A DNA stretch of 7,915 bases from an uncultured Mycoplasmatota bacterium. GTDB taxonomy: Bacteria; Bacillota_I; Bacilli_A; RF39; UBA660. Positions 1 to 7,479 of the stretch are shown here, piece after piece. The number at the start of each line of letters is the position of its first letter. Position 1 is the first letter of the stretch. The stretch lies in assembly GCA_900556025.1 (NCBI GenBank), contig USNG01000049.1, positions 1-7,915 on the forward strand. The letters run 5' to 3'. Made by a program: the position numbers and the translations under genes. Below the pieces are notes generated by a model. The model had not been told where the DNA came from and did no database searches. It saw only the letters and a list, made by a program, of their open reading frames with translations.

Positions 1-351
1 GTTATCCACATTTCCAACACCAGTTGTGTAATTATCTCCAACTATTCCATCAAATTTTACATCTTCTGCTAATTTTGTTGTTGTTCCTTCTAAATAATGA
101 TGTACTACTACTGAAGTTGGTATTGTTTTATAGTAATAAATTACATCAATATTTCCATCAATATATGTTCCACTTGCATTATCTGGTTCTACTACTAATT
201 CATAACCTTCTGATATATCTGTTCTTGCCGTACTTGCATACATATCTCCAACATTTCCTGTTTTTATTTCATCAGTTGCTGTACTTCCATCTGATAACGG
301 TACAGGTGTTGTTGTTCCTTCAATATAGTGATGAACTGTAACTGTTCCTGT
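1..351 (-). repeat. Two further MucBP domains, the last cut by the window edge
   Basis: The first runs TGTVTVHHYIEGTTTPVPL to IDVIYYYKTIP. The second begins TSVVVHHYLEGTTTKLAED and is interrupted at base 1 after DNYTTGVGNVDN. With the pair at 1521-1060 this makes at least four MucBP units, arranged two and two around the second split Cna-B domain. More units and the C-terminal anchor probably lie beyond the edge. Confidence 0.8.
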
Positions 352-3300
352 TTTCTTCTCGTTAGTTATTGTTATATCTTCACTTGTTGTTGCTTTACTA
401 ATTGTTATCTCAGTCGTTGGATTATCTGGTAATTTATATCCTTCTGGTGCTTCAATCTCTGTTACTTCATATCTTCCAGCCTCTAACTTTGTTTGTATCT
501 TTCCATTTGCATCTGTTGTGTGTTGCACTCCTTTTGGATAATCTAAATAGTCTACACCATTTATTTTTATGCTGTTTACTGTAAATGTATCTGCTCCAGT
601 GTCTCCACTACCATCTTTTCTATATCCAAAATGTAAATAATATACTTTTCCTTTTGCAAGAGTTGTAGAATAATCTTTTGCACTTTGTGTTCCTGATATA
701 TACACAAATCTTCCTATAGAAGTATTATATGCAGGTGCTGTTTCTGCTTGCGTTATAGTTGCATATCCATAATCATAATTACTTTCGCTTGATATTTCCG
801 CATTTACTGTAATTGTTGCATCTTCACTAGCTTTAGTCATATCTATTTTCATATATGAATTAGCTGTTGTGCTTGATTTATTTTGATTATTTGAAATATA
901 TTTTCCATTACTATTTTCAAAATAATATGTTCCATTATTTCGAATTTCTTCTGCTTTAATAATATTATTTTTACTATCATCTTTATTTTTTATTGCAAAC
1001 TTAGCTCCTTCAAGTGGCATAACTCCATCTTCTTTATATTTAATTAAATTTACATCTCTTGAAACTTTTTTATAATAGTAAATTACTATTACTTCATCTC
1101 CTGAATATGTTCCATTTGCATTTAAAGGCGTTTCTGAAAGTTCATACTCATCACTTAACTTATCATCTGGTATTGCACTTGTTGTATAGTTCTCGCCTTC
1201 TTTACCGCTTTCATTAACATCTTCTGCTATGTTTCCATCTTTTAATGGAACTTTTTCTGTTGTTCCTTCTATATAATGATGGACTGTTAATGGTATTTTT
1301 TTCTCCACATAATAATATGTTACTTCTGTTGTTCCAGTTTTATATGTTCCAACTGCATTTTCTGGTAATACATGTTTTCCGTTCTCATCAACTTCAAGTT
1401 CATATTTATTTAAATCTAATTTTGGAGAAGTTGTATATTTTTCTCCAGTTTTAGATTCATAAATTTCATCTTCAGCTAACTTAGTTGTTGTGCCCTTTAT
1501 ATAATGATGAACTATTAATTTTGCTTTAGCTTCATTTTCTATCGTAAACTCGTGAACTGCACCTTCTGTACTTCTAAATTCAACAATTGTTGGTGTTTCA
1601 TTTATCCAATATCCATCAGGAGCTTGTATCTCAGTAATTGCATATTTTCCAAAAGGTATTTGTGTTATTGCTTGCCCTTCTGAATTAGTTTCCACTGTTG
1701 TATGATATAGTTCAGAATCATTTAATGAAATATTAATACTGTTTACTGTAAATGTATCATTTCCCGAACTTGTACTTGCATTTTTGTAATATCCAAGATG
1801 TAAATAATACATTTTTCCACCTTGTAATACAGTTGTGTAATCTTTTGTACTTTGTGTTCCTGAAATATATACAAACCTTCCTGTTGAAGTATTATAACTT
1901 GGTCTGGTTGTATTTTCTGTTACAGTTACATATCCATAATCACCACTTTCACTTGATATTTCTGCATTAACTATTAAATTATATTTTCCTATGTAGTTTG
2001 TTAAATCAATTGGGATATATGAATTTGATACAGTATTGTCTTCTCCTTGATTTGTTGATTCATATTTTCCATTGTTATTTGTAAAATTATATACATTTGT
2101 TGTAGTATTCACAGTATACAATTTTATACTATTTATAACTATTTGATCTTCATTTGTATCTACACTTCCGTCTTTTCTATATCCTAAATGAAGATAATAT
2201 ACTTTGCCACCTTCTAAAATACTAGATGTATAGTCTTTAACACTTTGTGTTCCAGATATATACATAAATCTTCCTGTAGTGTTACTATATGTTGGAGCTG
2301 TTGCACTCTCTGTTATTGTTGCATATCCATAATCTGCACCTTCACTTGAACATCTTGCGTTAATAACCACTGCATATTGTCCTGTTAATCCAGACAAATC
2401 AATAGGTATATACGAATTTGCAGTCACACTTTGTATTCCTGCTGTTCCTCCATTTGCTGTTTGGTATGTCTTACTGTTTGTTGGTGTATATGTTCCATCT
2501 TCGTTTTGTACAAAATAATATGTTCCATTATTGGTAAGTTCTCCTAATTTATCTGCAATCTCTTTTTCAACTTTTACTTCTGTGTACTCTTGTCCATTAT
2601 CTGTTAATTCTCCAATTATTGCATTGTTTTCTGGTTCTGGTCTTTCTTCTAATTGATCTAATTTAAATTTTGCTCCTATTAATTTTTCTTTTGTGTCTTT
2701 ATCAACTTTATTTATTGTTATTTTATTATTTTTTAAAGAATATGTAACAACAACATGTTTATTCTCTGTCACATTATCAAATGCTGGCATTGTATAGCTT
2801 CCATCTTCATTAACGGTATATTGATATTCTTCTCCATTTACAGTAATTCCAATAATTTCATAGTTCTCATCTGGAATCATTTTTATTTCTTGAGTTGAAT
2901 TATCCCCATATTTAACTGTTTCGTAAGGTTTTTTATCTTCTCCAGAAATAGAACCACCTTTAATATTATCTATTTCTTTAACATCAGTAGTAATTTTATA
3001 TTCTTTTCTATTATTGGCTACTTCTAATTCTTGAACTTCTGGTACTCCCATTTTGGCAGTTATTTTAAGTAGCATTCCATCATCCTCACCTTTATTTGTC
3101 AAACTGATTCCATTTCCTAGGTCTATACTACTACTATTAAAATATCCTCCTACTATATAGCCTCCATCACTTGTCTCTGATACTGAATTGATTTCATCTT
3201 GTTGTGTTCCTCCTATTCCTTCTGCCCATGTTGCTTTTACTCCTACTTTTCCTTCTCTACTAGCTCCTATTCCAAAATAATATGGCTCTGATATATCGTA

Positions 3301-6300
3301 TTTTTCTGGTGCTTCTACCTCTACTGCTTTATACATTCCTTCTGGTAAATCTGCTGTTAATTCTCCATTACTATCTGTTGTTACTGTATAATATTCTTTT
3401 CCATCTATTATTTCTTTTGTTCCTAAGATTTCTCCTTTACTATTTTTAGCTGGTGTTATTTCATCTTCTACATCGTATATTGCAAACTTAATATTTGCTA
3501 ATCTTTCTCCTGTTTCTGCGTCTTTTTTGATTAGTTTGAATGATGGACTATCTTCTATTGTTAATTTTACTGTTGTTCCATCTACTGTATATTTTTCTTC
3601 TTTTCCTTCTGTATTAACAAATTTTAATTCTCCTGTTGTTCCGTCGACTTTAAATGTTATATCTTTTACTTTCGCATATCCTTCTGGTGCTAATGTTTCT
3701 TTTAACACGTATGTAGCTTCTTCATCTTTTCCGTCAATATATTGATATAGTTCACTTATTGTTATTTTTCCGTTCTCATCTGTAATATAGCTTCCTAATT
3801 CTTTTGTTCCTTTATATAGTTTGAATTTTGCTCCTTGTAAATATGTTGTTTCTTCTTGTTGTGTTCCATCTTCTCCGCTTGTTACTGATGTTACTTTCTT
3901 TATTTTTGATATTTCTAAATCATATGTTGGAATTTTTTCGTCTTCTATATTCATATTGATTACAGGTATATTCTCTTCTTCTGTAATTGTTGTTGCTTTT
4001 GTTTCTCCTTCTGTTATGTTTGCTGTATATGTTCCATCATTATTTGTTATTGTGAATTTTATTGGGCTTGCTAAATAATACCCTGTTGCTCTTGTTTCTT
4101 CTAGGGTATATTCTTCTCCTATTTTTAATCCTTTTATATTTATTTCACCATTTATATTTGTTGTTACATTTTTACCGTTTTCAGGTAATCCTTCACCTGT
4201 TAATTTAAATCTAATTCCTCTTACTGGTGTTGTTGTATCTTTTTCTGTTTTTGTTATTTTTAATTTTGCTTTTGCTTCATCTTCTAGTTTTACTATTACT
4301 TTTGATTTTGTTTCTTCTCCATTTTGTTGTTTTTCTATGACAATATCTTCTTTTGTCGTTCCTTCTGTTTTTTCAATTTGTAAGCTTCCGTCTTTTTGTA
4401 CGTGTCCTATAAATTTAATTATATCTGTATTTAATTCATAGTTTTCTGGCACTTTTATTTCTTCTATTGTGTAATTGCTTTCTGCATATAAATTATCTAA
4501 TTCTAATTTTCCTTCTGCATTTGTTACTGCTGTTTTACTTTCTTCATTGGCTTCGTCTGTTGCTTCTTTTGTTATTTTATATGTTGCTCCTGGTACTAGA
4601 TTTGTTTTATTTGCTTGGTATTTTTGTATTTCTAGTCCATATTTTTCTGCTATTCTTATTCCTATTTTGTTTGGTTCTGTTTGTGTTCTATATTTTCCTT
4701 CAGGTGTATTTAATGCAAAGTATACTCCGTGATGACTGTATGTTATTTTGTTATAAGCTAGTCCATTTGGTATTTTTACAGTGTAGTAAAATGTGTATTC
4801 TGTTCCTACTGGTATTTCTTCATTTTGAAAGTCTACTAAATATGTTTTTACATTGTCCCAATTTTCTATTTGATCTGCTGTTTTCCAATTGTTTTCCGCT
4901 TTACTTGTATCTCTATCTGGATTTTCGTTGTCTGAATAATAAACTACAACTTTTCCTTGAAGAGCTTCTGGTACTTTTATTCCTGCATCTGTCATTTTTG
5001 TTGTGAATGTTGAGTTTAAGTTTTCTCCACTTATTACATATGTGTTTCCTTCAAAAGGTATTTTTCCTAGTAATTTTACTTCACTAATTGTACTTGCATA
5101 GTTATTTTTTATTTGTGCTCCAATTCTTATTGTCTTTTCTTCTGTATATTGTTCTACTGTTGCTAATGGTGGTTTTACGTCTGCTATTTGTGGTGATACT
5201 ACTTGTGTTCCATTTTTATCAAAGTTACTTGCTGTTTGGTTTGTAAGTAAACTATTTGGGGCTATTAAACTTACTGATGTTGTTGACTTATGAACTTTTT
5301 CTGTTGTATTCAAATTATTGTTCACATCATAGATGTCTGCTGCTCCATAATAGTAATCAACTCCATCTTCATTTGCTGCATATAGTTCAAAGCTTTCTGT
5401 TTGTGTTGCTATACGTGGGTCTGGTGTTATATTTGCATCTATTACTATGTCAAATGTTTGTCCTGCATCTGTTGTATTTTTTGTGTTTATTTTTATGAAT
5501 TTTCCATTATCATTTTCTATATATTCTGAACTTGTTATTGTAATACTACTATTACTGCTCGTTATATTATTTATCTCTGTCGTTATTATGTCTTGAGGTA
5601 CTTTTATTAAAAAGCTTCCATTTTTCCATGGTTGTTGGTTTTGACTTTCATTTGCTGTTGCACTTATTGTTAATTTTTCATTTTTTTCTGTTACTTGTGT
5701 TGATAATGTATTTTTACTTAATTTTAAACTTGCTATTGAATATGGTTCTTCATAGTTTGCTGTATGGTTTGTTGTTCCTATTAATTTTTCTCCAGCATAA
5801 ATACTTACTTGTGAACGAATGTATTGTAATTCATCAAATTGTTCTCTTGTATAATTTGTTGTTATATATTCATCATCTAATTCTTTCTTTGAATATACTG
5901 TAAAATATTGTGAAGGTTGTGTTTCACTTGTTTCAACTCTTATATGTTTTACTGGTAAATCAAATTTATATGGATTTTCTTTTGTATATTTGTTCCAATC
6001 ATTTTTTGTAAATGTTACTAGTAAATCTCCTGTTTCATCGTCATATACTTTAATCCATCCATCTTCTGCTAAAAAGTTATCTGCATTTACAAAGCTTACT
6101 CCTATGTTTGTTGTTAAGTTTTCCATTGAGTCTTTACTTGCATCTGTTTTTACAAATTGATCTGATACTTGTTCTGCTCCTGTTGCTGTTTCTTTCATAA
6201 CTATTCCATCAGAGCTTTCATTTGTTCCTTTTGAAACATACCATTTTACGTTATATGTATCATCTTTTTCTTCATCACTTAATTCGTTATAAATTTTTAA

Positions 6301-7467
6301 TGGTTTCTTCTTTGATACTGTATATCTGTATGTTGGATTAGTTAAATATTCTCCAACTGTTACTTCATATTTTGTTGCATACTCTTGTGGTCCTCTGAAT
6401 GTCCATAATAATGTGCTTTTTGCTTCGTTTGATTTATATGGATTTACAAATTCTTTATTTGGATTGTTATATCCTGTGTAATATGTCATTACTGGGATTT
6501 CTATTGTTACTATTTTTGAATCCATTGTTTCATATGCTGCTATTGGGTATTTGATTGTTATTTTATAATAATTATCTCTTGATACTGATGATGTTATTTT
6601 TCCATCTTCTCCTGCTGTTGCTTCTCTTGTTAATGTGAATTTTTTTGTTGTTTCATCATAGTTAAATGATGTTGTTGCAGATGTTGTTGTTACACTAATT
6701 GGATCATATCCGTTAAGTTGAGGAATTGTTCCTTCAACATAGTTTTTATTTATATTTAATAATCCTTTTGTTTCTTTTGAACGTATATCTACATCAAATG
6801 TTATTGTTCCGTTTTCTTTGTCTGTTCTATTTTCTATGTCGTAATGTGTTGAATTTGAAGCATATAAACTAGCTGTTGCTGTTCCATACCAATCTGTTGT
6901 TAAATTTATTTCTTTTCTAATTTCTATTTCTGTGTTATCAACACCTATGTATGTTCCTGTGAATATTATTTTATTATCATTTCTTGATAAATTATTTATA
7001 TTAGAGCCTATTGCACTTGCTGTGCTACTTGAATAAGAATAATCACCACTTCTGATTACACCTGTTAAAAGTTTTTGTGTTCCATTGTTTAAGTCTGAAA
7101 ATTCCATTACCTTTGTATTTGTGCTTACATAGTTGTCTTTTAATTCATTATCTTTTGGAGCTGTTGTTACTAAGTAAAAATTCTTTCCGTCTATTTCGAT
7201 CTTTCCGTTTTTTAACATTCCTTCTGTTTGAACATTTACTTCCATGTATAGCGTATCTTCTTTTCCAATTTGTTTACACGTTCCTTTGATTTTCTCTGCA
7301 TCACCATCATTGTTTACATCACGTAAAAAGAAAGCACTAAATTTAACATTATCTGTTCCTTCAACATTTTCGTCTCCATCAACAAATTGACCATAAGTCA
7401 TTGCTCTTGCTAATTCCGGATCTGATACTCTTTTTAAATTCTTTGTTTTCGTTTTCAAGTCTTCCAC
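1..7467 (-). CDS. Giant multidomain surface adhesin with Cna-B/SpaA and MucBP domains (C-terminus beyond window)
   Basis: The frame is open for at least 2,489 codons. Residue numbers here count from GTG 7467. Order: head region 1-942 with a Ca-loop-like DVNNDGD at 50-56; Cna-B1 943-1066; Cna-B2 1068-1180; Cna-B3 1182-1308; Cna-B4 about 1310-1410; one propeller-like repeat 1414-1468; a bacterial-repeat-like domain 1475-1579; Cna-B5 1581-1982, split by two nested modules; MucBP 1983-2056 and 2058-2136; Cna-B6 2137-2372, split by one module; MucBP 2373-2450 and 2451 to the edge. Cna-B hallmarks are GAKFKL-type strands, EAPEGY-type glutamate motifs and terminal IEN/TNE strands. MucBP hallmarks are VHHYIEGTT and YYYK. 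The family role is adhesion, with domains stiffened by isopeptide bonds; the ligand is unknown. The start is uncertain. GTG 7467 is the first usual start codon after the preceding in-frame TGA, but the AAAGGAG lies 15 nt away and better fits an out-of-frame ATG at 7474. TTG 7458 and ATG 7401 are alternatives. No hydrophobic signal peptide is present in this frame, which is odd for an exported protein. Confidence 0.9.
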   Translation of the reverse strand, partial: MEDLKTKTKNLKRVSDPELARAMTYGQFVDGDENVEGTDNVKFSAFFLRDVNNDGDAEKIKGTCKQIGKEDTLYMEVNVQTEGMLKNGKIEIDGKNFYLVTTAPKDNELKDNYVSTNTKVMEFSDLNNGTQKLLTGVIRSGDYSYSSSTASAIGSNINNLSRNDNKIIFTGTYIGVDNTEIEIRKEINLTTDWYGTATASLYASNSTHYDIENRTDKENGTITFDVDIRSKETKGLLNINKNYVEGTIPQLNGYDPISVTTTSATTSFNYDETTKKFTLTREATAGEDGKITSSVSRDNYYKITIKYPIAAYETMDSKIVTIEIPVMTYYTGYNNPNKEFVNPYKSNEAKSTLLWTFRGPQEYATKYEVTVGEYLTNPTYRYTVSKKKPLKIYNELSDEEKDDTYNVKWYVSKGTNESSDGIVMKETATGAEQVSDQFVKTDASKDSMENLTTNIGVSFVNADNFLAEDGWIKVYDDETGDLLVTFTKNDWNKYTKENPYKFDLPVKHIRVETSETQPSQYFTVYSKKELDDEYITTNYTREQFDELQYIRSQVSIYAGEKLIGTTNHTANYEEPYSIASLKLSKNTLSTQVTEKNEKLTISATANESQNQQPWKNGSFLIKVPQDIITTEINNITSSNSSITITSSEYIENDNGKFIKINTKNTTDAGQTFDIVIDANITPDPRIATQTESFELYAANEDGVDYYYGAADIYDVNNNLNTTEKVHKSTTSVSLIAPNSLLTNQTASNFDKNGTQVVSPQIADVKPPLATVEQYTEEKTIRIGAQIKNNYASTISEVKLLGKIPFEGNTYVISGENLNSTFTTKMTDAGIKVPEALQGKVVVYYSDNENPDRDTSKAENNWKTADQIENWDNVKTYLVDFQNEEIPVGTEYTFYYTVKIPNGLAYNKITYSHHGVYFALNTPEGKYRTQTEPNKIGIRIAEKYGLEIQKYQANKTNLVPGATYKITKEATDEANEESKTAVTNAEGKLELDNLYAESNYTIEEIKVPENYELNTDIIKFIGHVQKDGSLQIEKTEGTTKEDIVIEKQQNGEETKSKVIVKLEDEAKAKLKITKTEKDTTTPVRGIRFKLTGEGLPENGKNVTTNINGEINIKGLKIGEEYTLEETRATGYYLASPIKFTITNNDGTYTANITEGETKATTITEEENIPVINMNIEDEKIPTYDLEISKIKKVTSVTSGEDGTQQEETTYLQGAKFKLYKGTKELGSYITDENGKITISELYQYIDGKDEEATYVLKETLAPEGYAKVKDITFKVDGTTGELKFVNTEGKEEKYTVDGTTVKLTIEDSPSFKLIKKDAETGERLANIKFAIYDVEDEITPAKNSKGEILGTKEIIDGKEYYTVTTDSNGELTADLPEGMYKAVEVEAPEKYDISEPYYFGIGASREGKVGVKATWAEGIGGTQQDEINSVSETSDGGYIVGGYFNSSSIDLGNGISLTNKGEDDGMLLKITAKMGVPEVQELEVANNRKEYKITTDVKEIDNIKGGSISGEDKKPYETVKYGDNSTQEIKMIPDENYEIIGITVNGEEYQYTVNEDGSYTMPAFDNVTENKHVVVTYSLKNNKITINKVDKDTKEKLIGAKFKLDQLEERPEPENNAIIGELTDNGQEYTEVKVEKEIADKLGELTNNGTYYFVQNEDGTYTPTNSKTYQTANGGTAGIQSVTANSYIPIDLSGLTGQYAVVINARCSSEGADYGYATITESATAPTYSNTTGRFMYISGTQSVKDYTSSILEGGKVYYLHLGYRKDGSVDTNEDQIVINSIKLYTVNTTTNVYNFTNNNGKYESTNQGEDNTVSNSYIPIDLTNYIGKYNLIVNAEISSESGDYGYVTVTENTTRPSYNTSTGRFVYISGTQSTKDYTTVLQGGKMYYLHLGYYKNASTSSGNDTFTVNSINISLNDSELYHTTVETNSEGQAITQIPFGKYAITEIQAPDGYWINETPTIVEFRSTEGAVHEFTIENEAKAKLIVHHYIKGTTTKLAEDEIYESKTGEKYTTSPKLDLNKYELEVDENGKHVLPENAVGTYKTGTTEVTYYYVEKKIPLTVHHYIEGTTEKVPLKDGNIAEDVNESGKEGENYTTSAIPDDKLSDEYELSETPLNANGTYSGDEVIVIYYYKKVSRDVNLIKYKEDGVMPLEGAKFAIKNKDDSKNNIIKAEEIRNNGTYYFENSNGKYISNNQNKSSTTANSYMKIDMTKASEDATITVNAEISSESNYDYGYATITQAETAPAYNTSIGRFVYISGTQSAKDYSTTLAKGKVYYLHFGYRKDGSGDTGADTFTVNSIKINGVDYLDYPKGVQHTTDANGKIQTKLEAGRYEVTEIEAPEGYKLPDNPTTEITISKATTSEDITITNEKKTGTVTVHHYIEGTTTPVPLSDGSTATDEIKTGNVGDMYASTARTDISEGYELVVEPDNASGTYIDGNIDVIYYYKTIPTSVVVHHYLEGTTTKLAEDVKFDGIVGDNYTTGVGNVDN
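352..1059 (-). other. Cna-B domain 6, split by one nested module
   Basis: The first half reads RDVNLIKYKEDGVMPLEG then AKFAIKN (1059 to about 937). The second half resumes at QHTTDANGKIQTKLEAG (from about 525), followed by YEVTEIEAPEGYKLPDN and the closing strand ITITNEKKT with Asn about 2369. Between them lies copy C of the nested module. Lys, Glu and Asn positions for isopeptide closure survive across the insertion, as in domain 5. Confidence 0.7.
541..936 (-). repeat. Nested module, copy C
   Basis: About 132 residues: NGTYYFENSNGKYISNNQ, ANSYMKIDMTK, AEISSESNYDYGYATIT, GRFVYISGTQSAKDYS, YYLHFGYRKDGSGD and FTVNSIKING. It matches copies A and B over its whole length in protein, with recognisable DNA similarity as well, for example around 681-705 against 2241-2265. 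Confidence 0.75.
1060..1521 (-). repeat. Two tandem MucBP domains
   Basis: The first runs LIVHHYIKGTTTKLAED to VTYYYVEKK. The second runs PLTVHHYIEGTTEKVPL to VIVIYYYKKVS. The order VHHY, GTT, a YTTS strand, YEL and YYY is typical of MucBP (mucin-binding protein) domains. The family is linked to mucus adhesion in gut bacteria; binding here is not shown. Confidence 0.8.
1732..2106 (-). repeat. Nested module, copy B
   Basis: About 125 residues directly following copy A. It shows VYNFTNNNGKYESTN, SNSYIPIDLTN, AEISSESGDYGYVTVT, GRFVYISGTQSTKDYTT, YYLHLGYYKN and FTVNSINI. Its beginning is shorter than in copy A. Tandem placement inside one Cna-B loop points to duplication within the gene. Confidence 0.75.
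2107..2529 (-). repeat. Nested module, copy A
   Basis: About 141 residues from NGTYYFVQNEDGTYTPTN, through ANSYIPIDLSG, DYGYATIT and GRFMYISGTQS, to YYLHLGYRKDGS and VINSIKLY. The order and the final aromatic and D-x-x-x-x-x-SI strand look like a jelly-roll domain of the kind used for sugar or protein binding; that is inference. This copy alone has Arg-Cys where the others have Glu-Ile (ARCSSE versus AEISSE). Confidence 0.75.
2731..3045 (-). other. Bacterial-repeat-like domain
   Basis: About 105 residues beginning VPEVQELEVANNRKEY. It includes PDENYEIIGITVNGEEY and DGSYTMPAFDNVTENKHVVV. The GY/NY-E-x-x-x-I-x-VNG followed by YTMP and VTV/VVV pattern resembles the Flg_new/'bacterial repeat' class found in Gram-positive surface proteins. 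It links the propeller unit to the first split Cna-B domain. Confidence 0.5.
3064..3228 (-). other. Single isolated beta-propeller-type repeat
   Basis: About 55 residues from WAEGIGG through SETSDGGYIVGGYF and SSSIDLGNG to DGMLLKI. The pattern of GG-x-x-x-D-x-I, SDGGYIVGG and DGMxxK matches repeats that normally occur in tandem as propeller blades (SBBP-like). Only one unit is visible, and it ends abruptly at KMGVPEVQEL where the next domain begins. Confidence 0.55.
3229..3540 (-). other. Cna-B/SpaA-like domain 4, apparently lacking its last strand
   Basis: Starts FKLIKKDAETGERLANIKFAIYD, then VTTDSNGELTADLPEG and YKAVEVEAPEKYDIS. Instead of the usual closing IEN/IED strand the chain passes through YYFGIGASREGKVGVKA straight into the propeller-like repeat. 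The acceptor residue for an isopeptide bond is therefore not evident, and this copy may be unlocked or differently closed. Confidence 0.65.
3544..3924 (-). other. Cna-B/SpaA-like domain 3
   Basis: Starts YDLEISKIKKV. A polar loop rich in Gly, Gln and Glu separates the first two strands. Then come LQGAKFKLYKG, ITDENGKITISEL, YVLKETLAPEGY and the last strand VKLTIEDSPS. The Lys, Glu and Asp positions needed for isopeptide formation are all present. Confidence 0.75.
3926..4266 (-). other. Cna-B/SpaA-like domain 2
   Basis: Starts KLKITKTEKDTTTPVRG, then IRFKLTG, TTNINGEINIKGLKIG, YTLEETRATGYYL and a last strand NMNIEDE. This is the clearest SpaA-type order: first-strand Lys, catalytic Glu in LEETRA, acceptor Asp in IED. 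It follows domain 1 without a linker, as in stalk proteins. Confidence 0.75.
4270..4641 (-). other. Cna-B/SpaA-like domain 1
   Basis: Starts YGLEIQKYQ and continues GATYKIT, a DNLYAESNYTIEEI glutamate motif with VPENY, and a final strand KLEDEAKA. Lys in the first strand, Glu in the EEI motif and Asp in the LED strand are the expected positions for an intramolecular Lys-Asp isopeptide bond. The pairing is inferred from the family; only the residues are seen. Confidence 0.65.
4642..7467 (-). other. N-terminal head region of the giant protein (no recognised domain)
   Basis: About 940 residues precede the first recognisable Cna-B domain. The sequence alternates short polar and hydrophobic stretches, has many Asn, Thr and Ser residues, and looks like consecutive beta-sandwich domains. 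The first part contains SDPELARAMTYGQF, then FSAFFLRD and the loop DVNNDGDAEK at residues 50-59, whose D-x-N-x-D-G spacing resembles dockerin or EF-hand calcium loops. A later part (residues about 740-930, near 5250-4680) resembles the Ig-like domains that often precede SpaA-type stalks. In this family class such heads usually follow a signal peptide, but none is seen. Head function is unknown. Confidence 0.55.
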
Positions 7468-7474
7468 TAGGCAT
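7379..7474 (-). other. 31-codon ORF overlapping the adhesin 5' end: decoy start or remnant of the true N-terminus
   Basis: ATG 7474 has the best start context in the region. Its frame reads MPSGRLENENKEFKK and stops at TGA 7381-7379. It overlaps the adhesin frame throughout. Losing one base anywhere between about 7382 and 7471, for example in the five-A run at 7435-7431, would fuse it to the adhesin and give ...KEFKRVSDPELARAM. It may be a truncated gene start left at a junction, a small upstream ORF, or the real N-terminus broken by a frameshift or sequence error. It contains no signal peptide. Confidence 0.35.
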
Positions 7475-7479
7475 AACGT

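Larger units (their letters stand above)
1525..2727 (-). other. Cna-B domain 5, split by two nested modules
   Basis: The first half reads KITINKVDKDTKEKLIGAKF near 2727-2670 and continues to about 2530. The second half resumes at HTTVETNSEGQAITQIPFG (from 1704), then ITEIQAPDGYWI and the closing strand FTIENEAKA with Asn about 1978. The two halves together make one ordinary Cna-B fold, including first-strand Lys, Glu of TEIQAP and terminal Asn. About 270 intervening residues are two copies of another module. The insertion point is a loop before the middle strands. Confidence 0.7.

Noticed and set aside
1..1521. Regularly spaced similar segments that could suggest a CRISPR array
   Set aside because: The spacing is hundreds of bases, the repeats diverge, and the whole region is one open frame. 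They are MucBP and nested-module protein repeats.
24..5903. Plus-strand reading frames between 24 and 5903, mostly leucine-, phenylalanine- and tyrosine-rich
   Set aside because: They are antisense shadows of the adhesin. The complement of its A-rich codons gives Leu/Phe-rich low-complexity translations with no ribosome sites, and they overlap continuous coding sequence.
7077..7289. Plus-strand 70-codon frame opposite the adhesin N-terminal region
   Set aside because: It has the same leucine-rich antisense character and no Shine-Dalgarno sequence. The opposite strand here encodes the conserved-looking head segment with TCKQIGKEDT.
1..7479. Possible use of TGA as tryptophan, as in Mycoplasma-like organisms
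   Set aside because: Tryptophan is written TGG in the adhesin and in the 124-residue protein, no TGA occurs within about 2,490 adhesin codons, and TGA ends both upstream genes.
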